DNA of 20,030 nt. It comes from a virus. The stretch is taken from positions 1 to 20,030 of the IMG/VR virus record IMGVR_UViG_3300042988_000069. The stretch is one strand, 5' to 3'. The translations under genes were made by a program, and so were the position numbers. Shown here one piece after another: positions 16,177 through 20,030 of this stretch. A model generated the notes under the pieces. The model was not told the origin of the DNA. It was given only the letters and a program-made list of their open reading frames with translations, and made no database searches. Within the stretch, counting starts at the first letter, position 1; each line of letters begins with the position of its first letter.

Positions 16177-16700
16177 CACTCGCCCTTGATCAGGCGCTCG
16201 TAGGCCTGCTCAGCCGTCAGCGACAAGTCAGCCTTGATCTCAATGGCCTTGCCGTTTGCACCGGTGTGCTCGACTTTGGACTTGTCGCCGTAGGCTGCGG
16301 CGTTGAGCTTCGCGGCCACCTTCAGGTTGACGTCGATGGCTGCGCGCAGGCCTGCGGCATCGCCAATCGCTGCTGCCTTGCGGCCGTAGTCGAGGGCGGC
16401 GTCCACCAGGTTGTGCGAGCGCAGGATGGCCAGCATGGAGTACTGCTCAGCGGTCTCCTCGCTGTCGCACAGGATCTGGCGCAGCTTCCAGCCAGCGATG
16501 GCAAACGGCAGGCTGTCGGCGATCTCTTGGAAGGACTCGCCCCAGACGTAGCGGTCGAACACCTCCTCAGCAACCTCAAGCACTTGGGCCTTGAGCTTCG
16601 CCGCCTCGGCGCGCTTAGGATCAAGGTGCAGTGCGGTGCCTGGTGGCTTGCGCTTCTGGTCTTTGGGGGTGTCTGCCATGGTGATTTGGAGGAGGCCCAC
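16176..16700 (-). CDS. Terminase small subunit
   Basis: A 174-residue DNA-recognition subunit. Residues about 47-78 form a helix-turn-helix (FDRYVWGESFQEIADSL, then WKLRQIL). About 85-140 is a helical oligomerisation region (LRSHNLVDAALDYG, LRAAIDVNLKVAAKLN). The tail YGDKSKVEHTGANG is typical of small terminases of this kind and probably contacts the large subunit. The start is chosen as GTG at 16700: a very strong GGGAGG site lies nine bases upstream. The in-frame ATG at 16679 (MADTPKD) has none. If the ATG were used, the protein would be 167 residues. It is the first gene after the 16749-16778 terminator. Confidence 0.85.
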   Translation of the reverse strand: MGLLQITMADTPKDQKRKPPGTALHLDPKRAEAAKLKAQVLEVAEEVFDRYVWGESFQEIADSLPFAIAGWKLRQILCDSEETAEQYSMLAILRSHNLVDAALDYGRKAAAIGDAAGLRAAIDVNLKVAAKLNAAAYGDKSKVEHTGANGKAIEIKADLSLTAEQAYERLIKGE

Positions 16701-16748
16701 GGCATCTCACCTCCCTGGGAGACGATCAGCTCGGCAAGCGCCGGGGCC

Positions 16749-16778
16749 AAAAAAGAAAAGGCCCGCACAGGGCGGGCC
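16749..16778 (-). terminator. Strong intrinsic terminator upstream of the terminase genes
   Basis: On the minus strand a 7-base GC stem (GGCCCGC / GCGGGCC) with a 5-base loop is followed by TTTTCTTTTTT. It ends the accessory operon. Read on the plus strand the hairpin is followed by GGGTTTTT, so it might work in both directions, but no plus-strand gene needs it. A second small hairpin (GGGGC / GCCCC) lies next to it at 16787-16801. Confidence 0.88.
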
Positions 16779-16790
16779 GGGTTTTTGGGG

Positions 16791-16825
16791 CGTACTGCCC
16801 CGGGCGCTACTTTACAGCATTGTGA
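16791..16825 (-). repeat. Intergenic repeated element, copy B (weak promoter-like)
   Basis: On the minus strand TCACAATGCTG, identical over 11 bases to copy A, then TAAAGT and CGGGGCAGTACGC. A weak -35 (TGGACG) stands 17 bases before TAAAGT, inside the end of the ribbon-helix-helix-like gene. Both boxes are 4 of 6 to the sigma-70 consensus. The terminator begins about a dozen bases beyond. Confidence 0.5.
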
Positions 16826-16826
16826 A

Positions 16827-17117
16827 CTAATCGTCCAGAGTCTGCGGTAAACGGGTCAGGCCCTGCCTTGTGCAGACGGTCAAAAACCGCACGGCAGCCT
16901 CCATCACTTCTCGGTCGGACTGCATGCCCCATTCCTTGCTCAGGTACAGGAAGCACGCGGCGATCTCAGGCGTCAGGTGGGTGTTGATCGTGCGTCCGCC
17001 ATGCTTGAGGCGGTATTTGCGCTGGCGCTCGGCGTGCGTCATAGCGTCCTGCTTGCGGGACCGGAAGCCCTTTTTGCGGGTCAGGTCCTCGGGCTTGATG
17101 TGGTCAATGGCGCTCAT
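16827..17117 (-). CDS. Ribbon-helix-helix-like DNA-binding protein candidate
   Basis: A 96-residue basic protein. Residues 12-40 are rich in Lys/Arg (TRKKGFRSRKQD, then HAERQRKYRLKHG). Residues 41-80 fit a ribbon-helix-helix layout: strand GRTINTHL, helix PEIAACFLYLSKEWG, turn, helix SDREVMEAAVRFL. Such proteins bind operators as dimers, and a regulatory role in the phage is inference. The ATG at 17117 has GAGG eight bases upstream and overlaps the previous stop (ATGA). It is the last gene of the accessory operon. Repeat copy B and the terminator follow directly, so the protein could act on them. Confidence 0.65.
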   Translation of the reverse strand: MSAIDHIKPEDLTRKKGFRSRKQDAMTHAERQRKYRLKHGGRTINTHLTPEIAACFLYLSKEWGMQSDREVMEAAVRFLTVCTRQGLTRLPQTLDD

Positions 17118-17320
17118 AGCCCGAGCCTCGCGGATTCGTGGATCATTGACCCGGCCCAGATCGCCAGCATGATAGTCACGGCCAGGACCAAGCTGTTGAT
17201 GGATGGTTTTAGATCCCGGCGCTCTTCCCGGTCCAGGCGCTCTTTGGCCTCGCGGATGCGCTTGATGCGTACCGGGCAGTCGCGCCCCTGTCGACAGTGT
17301 TTGTTGCAGCAGCAGTTCAT
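17114..17320 (-). CDS. 68-residue cysteine-rich protein with C-terminal membrane span
   Basis: The N-terminus MNCCCNKHCRQGRDCPVR holds five cysteines (3, 4, 5, 9, 15), followed by a charged helix (RIREAKERLDREERRD). A hydrophobic span lies near residues 44-62 (SLVLAVTIMLAIWAGSM). Small phage proteins opening MNC...C-QGR-CP are frequent in proteobacterial phages, often beside a transmembrane segment, without known function. The ATG at 17320 is preferred over an ATG 12 codons upstream because it makes a 4-base overlap with the DUF1289 gene stop. The layout suggests a metal- or thiol-bearing head at the membrane, orientation unknown. Confidence 0.7.
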   Translation of the reverse strand: MNCCCNKHCRQGRDCPVRIKRIREAKERLDREERRDLKPSINSLVLAVTIMLAIWAGSMIHESARLGL

Positions 17321-17517
17321 TGTTTCACTCGATCTTTGTAACGGTTGAATCTCCATGATGTGGCCTCGCGCTCAACGCGCTGCCAGACCAACTCGCGCTC
17401 CTCTTCGCTCATGCCGCTCCATTGGGCCACTTCAAGGTAAGTCCGGCCACAGCCCTTGCAGACTTCGTCGTATAGCGTTGTGCACACGGCGATACAGGGG
17501 CTGTCTGGCCGTGTCAC
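17317..17517 (-). CDS. DUF1289 family cysteine protein
   Basis: A 66-residue protein with the DUF1289 signature: DSPCIAVC, then DEVCKGCGRTYLEVAQW and MSEEERELVW. The four cysteines (C-x3-C-x7-C-x2-C) suggest a bound metal or Fe-S centre. The family is widespread in proteobacteria as a small predicted Fe-S protein of unknown role. The start is taken as GTG at 17517: it overlaps the upstream stop (GTGA) and has a GAGG site seven bases before it. A longer upstream reading exists but adds only low-quality sequence. Confidence 0.85.
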   Translation of the reverse strand: MTRPDSPCIAVCTTLYDEVCKGCGRTYLEVAQWSGMSEEERELVWQRVEREATSWRFNRYKDRVKQ

Positions 17518-17966
17518 GCGGTGGCCTCTTTGGTTGTGGCCACCAGCACCAGAGCGCGCTCCATCTCCTGCACAGTGCATTCCTCGAGCTGCTGAGTGTG
17601 GATTGCCATGCCAGCTTTGATGAGCTGCATCTCGGGGCCCGTGAACAGGAATCGGCCGGTGCGCTCGCCGCGTTCGTGCGCGGCGTAGGCTGCGTCCTTG
17701 GCCGCCTTAAGCTCTGGCAGCCAATCAAAGCCCAGCTTTGGGTTGATGCGCGGCAGGCACACGGCCATGGCAAAGGCCTCGCGCATGGTGTGCGAGTGAT
17801 CGCCCGTGCCGTGGCCCAGGATGATTGCATCCATGGCTGCGACGTTGGCCAGCTTGAGATGGACCCCGGCTTTTGGCACGCTGCCCACAGGTTTGAATCC
17901 GGCCTTGATCCAGCTCATGTTGTCCAAGCGCACACCCTTGGGTTTGTAGCTGCTCTTCTTACGCAT
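17514..17966 (-). CDS. 150-residue conserved phage protein (MRKKSSYKPKG type), unknown function
   Basis: Begins MRKKSSYKPKGVRLDNMSW, an opening seen in many phages of Burkholderiales hosts, always without known function. The middle holds an LKLANVAAMDAIILGHGT helix-rich segment and a region with FAMAVCLPRINPKLGFDWL. The C-terminal half is helical (LIKAGMAIHTQQLEECTVQEM). There is no membrane span or catalytic motif. The ATG at 17966 is chosen because GGAG lies seven to eight bases upstream; the longer in-frame reading to 18104 begins in shadow sequence over the zinc-ribbon gene. It overlaps that gene by 8 bases. Confidence 0.8.
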   Translation of the reverse strand: MRKKSSYKPKGVRLDNMSWIKAGFKPVGSVPKAGVHLKLANVAAMDAIILGHGTGDHSHTMREAFAMAVCLPRINPKLGFDWLPELKAAKDAAYAAHERGERTGRFLFTGPEMQLIKAGMAIHTQQLEECTVQEMERALVLVATTKEATA

Positions 17967-18144
17967 TGTGATTCTCCCTGGGCGTGCAGGTGTGGATGCC
18001 CTGGTCATCGGGCTTGATGCGCAGCACCTTGCCGCATCTCTCGCAGCGCACCTCTTTGCCGAAGATGGCCTCCCACTGCGAGCTGAAGTCTTGCTTCGGC
18101 ACACTGAATGGGCGTGCCGATGATCCCTTGCCGCCGTCGCTCAT
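17959..18144 (-). CDS. 61-residue zinc-ribbon protein (SDGGKGS type)
   Basis: Opens MSDGGKGSSARPFSV, then FSSQWEAIFG, both typical of a common small phage protein of unknown function. A C-terminal zinc-ribbon-like half has CERC (34, 37) and HTC (51, 53), about 13 residues apart. Metal binding is likely from the spacing but not proven. The ATG at 18144 overlaps the glutaredoxin stop (ATGA), and AGGTGG stands just upstream. It may bind nucleic acid or protein. Confidence 0.8.
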   Translation of the reverse strand: MSDGGKGSSARPFSVPKQDFSSQWEAIFGKEVRCERCGKVLRIKPDDQGIHTCTPRENHNA

Positions 18145-18374
18145 AAGCCCACCTGCTTGAGTGCTGATTGAAGACCTGCAAGGCCACCGACGCGCTGACC
18201 TTCGATGAAGATCTGCGGAAGCTGCCGGGCCTCTGGCCAGGTGTTGATGAGCTGATCCATGAACTCAGGATTGCCAACGTCGCGCTCTTCAAACGCAAGG
18301 CCTTTGCTCTTGAGCAGTTGCTTTGCCGTCACGCAGTTGGGGCACGCGTCCTTGGTGTAGATGACGATGATCAT
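18141..18374 (-). CDS. Glutaredoxin-like protein
   Basis: A 77-residue thioredoxin-fold protein: strand MIIVIYT, redox motif CPNC (11-14) at the start of helix 1, FEERDVGNPE (strand 2 region), the cis-proline LPQIFI (52-57) and VGGLAGL (62-68), as in glutaredoxins and NrdH-redoxins. It has the length of a minimal phage glutaredoxin. The likely role is to give electrons to a ribonucleotide reductase, fitting the neighbouring thymidylate synthase. No reductase is in the window, though it could lie beyond the right edge. The ATG at 18374 has GGAG seven bases upstream and overlaps the ThyX stop. Confidence 0.88.
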   Translation of the reverse strand: MIIVIYTKDACPNCVTAKQLLKSKGLAFEERDVGNPEFMDQLINTWPEARQLPQIFIEGQRVGGLAGLQSALKQVGL

Positions 18375-19015
18375 GCGGCGTCTCCGAAGAATGCGTGCAT
18401 GGTGATGGGTGCTGCTGTCCGCAACACATCAAGAACCTGCTGCGCAATTAGTCGATGCTCCTTTTGCGTTGACTCGTGCAGCCTCTGCTTGAGATAGAAG
18501 ATCCATGATCGCATCGTGCCGTTGAAGTACAAACGGCTAGGAGTCATGCCTTCAGGCAAAACAATACGGGCCACCTCTTTCGCTCCGCCATTGGATAGGC
18601 ACCACTCATAGGCAGCCTCAACTGCGGCAATGACAGCAGCTTGCTTGCGTTGCCACTCGGTGTGACGCCAGTCATCGGCAGGCACCTCAACAGACAGTTG
18701 TCTGTTCTTTGGGTGTTGCTCACGAAACTCACGGAAGATAAAGTCATCCAGTTTGTCAACGGTCTGGTAACGCTGCGAAAACTCCTGCGGCTTGATTGAG
18801 CTGTGACGCAGTGCTTGTCGTCCAATATCCCGGGCTGTATTTATCTCAACGCAGACGTTTGCCATGTCAAACGGGGAGACGTGCCCTTCTTCCATGCAGT
18901 AGTAAAGCAGCCGGATGTTCTCGCTGTCTTGACCTTCCGGGTTTGAGACCCGCGCCATGAACATGATTTGCTTGTCGATGTCGGGCGTTGCCCATTGGAT
19001 TTTTACTTGGTTCAT
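18371..19015 (-). CDS. thyX: Flavin-dependent thymidylate synthase ThyX
   Basis: A 214-residue protein with ThyX family landmarks: ARVSNP (21-26), GHVSPFDMANVCVEI (44-58), the signature region RHSSIKPQEFSQRY (70-83), EVARIVLP (147-154), NGTMRS (165-170) and STQKEHRLIA (182-191). The enzyme makes dTMP from dUMP with methylene-tetrahydrofolate and NADPH via FAD. The signature keeps R70, H71, S80, R82 and Y83 but has Ser and Lys where the usual RHRxxS motif has its second Arg and Ser. The distal Arg that activates dUMP (R188 by its place in the Q-x-E-x-R pattern) is kept. An excellent AAGGAG site lies upstream, and it overlaps the 308-residue gene stop by ATGA. G+C is lower than in the head genes (28 of 60 at 18721-18780). 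Confidence 0.88.
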   Translation of the reverse strand: MNQVKIQWATPDIDKQIMFMARVSNPEGQDSENIRLLYYCMEEGHVSPFDMANVCVEINTARDIGRQALRHSSIKPQEFSQRYQTVDKLDDFIFREFREQHPKNRQLSVEVPADDWRHTEWQRKQAAVIAAVEAAYEWCLSNGGAKEVARIVLPEGMTPSRLYFNGTMRSWIFYLKQRLHESTQKEHRLIAQQVLDVLRTAAPITMHAFFGDAA

Positions 19016-19938
19016 GTGTTCTTCTCCTTGAGTTTGGCTTTAATAGCCGCAACGCAAGCGTTCCAGCCATTGGCAAACTCGTAACTTGGTGCTGTACTGA
19101 CTTTCATGGTGTCAGGAACGGCCCATTGCCGCTGTGTTGCGGGTTGGGTGGTGTAGAGGGGTGTCGTATGGAAATGTCCTGGTGTCCAACTTAGTCCGGC
19201 ATCGTTGTCCACAGCACGGGTTCCCATGTCAGCCCAAGCGGCAGGCTCTAAAGGTGCTTTGATAACCTGATCCTCGTATGCGGCTCCACACATTGCACAA
19301 CCGCCAACGCCATCCTGCACGGGTGCTGCGACCATTTTCGTGGCGTCAGGAATATGGTCAGGTGCTGGCTGTGCTGCGGGCGGATTGGCAAGCATTGTGC
19401 GAAGCTCTTGCTTGGCTTCCTCCGCTTGATCGTACGCGCTACCGTCATCAAATCTTCCGCCAACCAGTGACCATGTAGATGCAAAAACTTGCGCCTGACT
19501 CATAACAGCATTCACCCAATCCACCCACGCCACAGGCTCCTGCACAGGTGCTGCGGGTGGGGTGGTGTAGAGGCGGCGTTCCAATTCGTGCCATGCGTGT
19601 TCACGGTTGCGGTGCTGGCTACGCTCGGTATTGCACTCCACGACGATTCCTGTTGGCTTGTGAGTTAGGCGTACACCGTTTTGAAGCCTGAGCATGAATC
19701 CACCTTGTTGATCCGAGTAGGTTTCAACAATCACATCTTCGGGCTTCAGCTTTGTCGGCTCCTGCACAGGTGCTGGCTCCTGCTTCTCTGCTTGCTCGAT
19801 GGCGGTGCGGAGGGAGGTGATGGCTGCGCTGGCTTTTTGCATTGCTTCATTCCCATCATCTGTATGCCAGTCGCAAGTCGCATAAACGAGTTCCAACGCC
19901 TCCAGCGCCTGCTTCATCGCGTTCAGTTGTGTGGTCAT
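19012..19938 (-). CDS. Mosaic phage protein with an RF1-like (release factor) segment
   Basis: A 308-residue protein in pieces joined by Pro/Ala/Gln linkers. Residues 1-50 are helical (LNAMKQALEALE, then AITSLRTAIEQAEKQEP), an opening common in phage proteins of betaproteobacterial hosts. Residues about 64-125 match domain 3 of peptide-chain release factor 1: LKPEDVIVETYS, GGF in place of GGQ, VRLTHKPTGIVVEC and ERSQHRNREHAW. Then come two APVQEP/D linkers, a VAWVDWVNAV segment, CAMCG (214-218) and a C-terminal GWNACVAAIK (291-300). The ATG at 19938 has GGGAG eight bases upstream and overlaps the preceding gene. With the catalytic Gln absent, it is unlikely to hydrolyse peptidyl-tRNA in the usual way; ribosome or RNA binding is inference. 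Confidence 0.7.
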   Translation of the reverse strand: MTTQLNAMKQALEALELVYATCDWHTDDGNEAMQKASAAITSLRTAIEQAEKQEPAPVQEPTKLKPEDVIVETYSDQQGGFMLRLQNGVRLTHKPTGIVVECNTERSQHRNREHAWHELERRLYTTPPAAPVQEPVAWVDWVNAVMSQAQVFASTWSLVGGRFDDGSAYDQAEEAKQELRTMLANPPAAQPAPDHIPDATKMVAAPVQDGVGGCAMCGAAYEDQVIKAPLEPAAWADMGTRAVDNDAGLSWTPGHFHTTPLYTTQPATQRQWAVPDTMKVSTAPSYEFANGWNACVAAIKAKLKEKNT

Positions 19939-20030
19939 AGACCCATCTCCCTTCTGATCTGCCTTACGCGCTCATCGGTGCATCCCACCTCGTGCGCAAT
20001 GGCTGTTGGTTTGACTTTCTCGCGCAGCAG
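19935..20030 (-). CDS. C-terminus of a helix-turn-helix protein (cut by right edge)
   Basis: The last 31 residues of a gene that enters from the right. They include KPTAIAHEVGC, TDERVRQIRREMGL, which fit a helix-turn-helix: helix PTAIAHEVG, turn, recognition helix DERVRQIRREM. The TGA overlaps the ATG of the next gene (ATGA), so it belongs to the same operon. It is likely a DNA-binding protein; the family cannot be told from this fragment. Confidence 0.65.
   Translation of the reverse strand: MLREKVKPTAIAHEVGCTDERVRQIRREMGL

Noticed and set aside
17967-18104. N-terminal extension of the 150-residue protein (46 extra codons)
   Set aside because: It overlaps the zinc-ribbon gene in another frame, is Arg/Ser/Ala-rich shadow sequence, and the internal ATG at 17966 has a good ribosome binding site.

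Overview
The window is part of the genome of a tailed double-stranded DNA bacteriophage. All convincing genes lie on the minus strand, so the transcription order runs from the right end (20030) to the left end (1). The G+C-rich composition and the style of the accessory proteins (the long 'ALEALE / AIEQAEKQEP' protein, the RKKSSYKPKG protein, the SDGGKGS zinc-ribbon protein) suggest a betaproteobacterial (Burkholderiales-like, perhaps freshwater) host; that assignment is inference. No integrase, tRNA, CRISPR or insertion sequence was seen.

Right third (20030 to about 16830): a tightly packed accessory and nucleotide-metabolism operon. In order it holds the C-terminus of a helix-turn-helix protein, a mosaic protein with an RF1-like release-factor segment, the flavin-dependent thymidylate synthase ThyX, a CPNC glutaredoxin, a zinc-ribbon protein, a conserved small phage protein, a DUF1289 cysteine protein, a cysteine-rich membrane protein and a ribbon-helix-helix-like protein. 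Almost every junction is a 4-base stop/start overlap. The operon ends at a strong intrinsic terminator (16749-16778).

Middle (16700 to 9007): the packaging and head module. It holds the small and large terminase subunits, a 732-residue portal protein, a second strong terminator (12331-12362) preceded by a promoter-like extended -10 sequence, a small helical protein, a putative scaffolding protein, an N4-gp56-type major capsid protein, a 171-residue probable virion protein flanked by two UUCG hairpins, and a 163-residue unknown.

Left part (8999 to 1): the short-tail module. It holds a head-tail adaptor, a nozzle/tail-tube B-like protein carrying two inserted beta modules, a 925-residue tail fibre, a 78-residue linker gene, an 892-residue beta-strand-repeat protein of visibly lower G+C, a DUF5856-like protein, a 36-residue membrane protein and the start of one more gene. 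The adaptor plus nozzle set, the large P22/SU10-type portal, and the absence of tape-measure and sheath genes point to a podovirus-like, short-tailed virion.

The signals most worth a second look are the RF1-like segment whose catalytic GGQ is replaced by GGF, a repeated promoter-like element that sits just before a terminator in both major intergenic gaps, and a ThyX whose signature motif departs from the canonical one. There is no stretch over 300 bases without a gene. The two largest gaps, 12315-12449 and 16701-16826, hold the regulatory elements described below.
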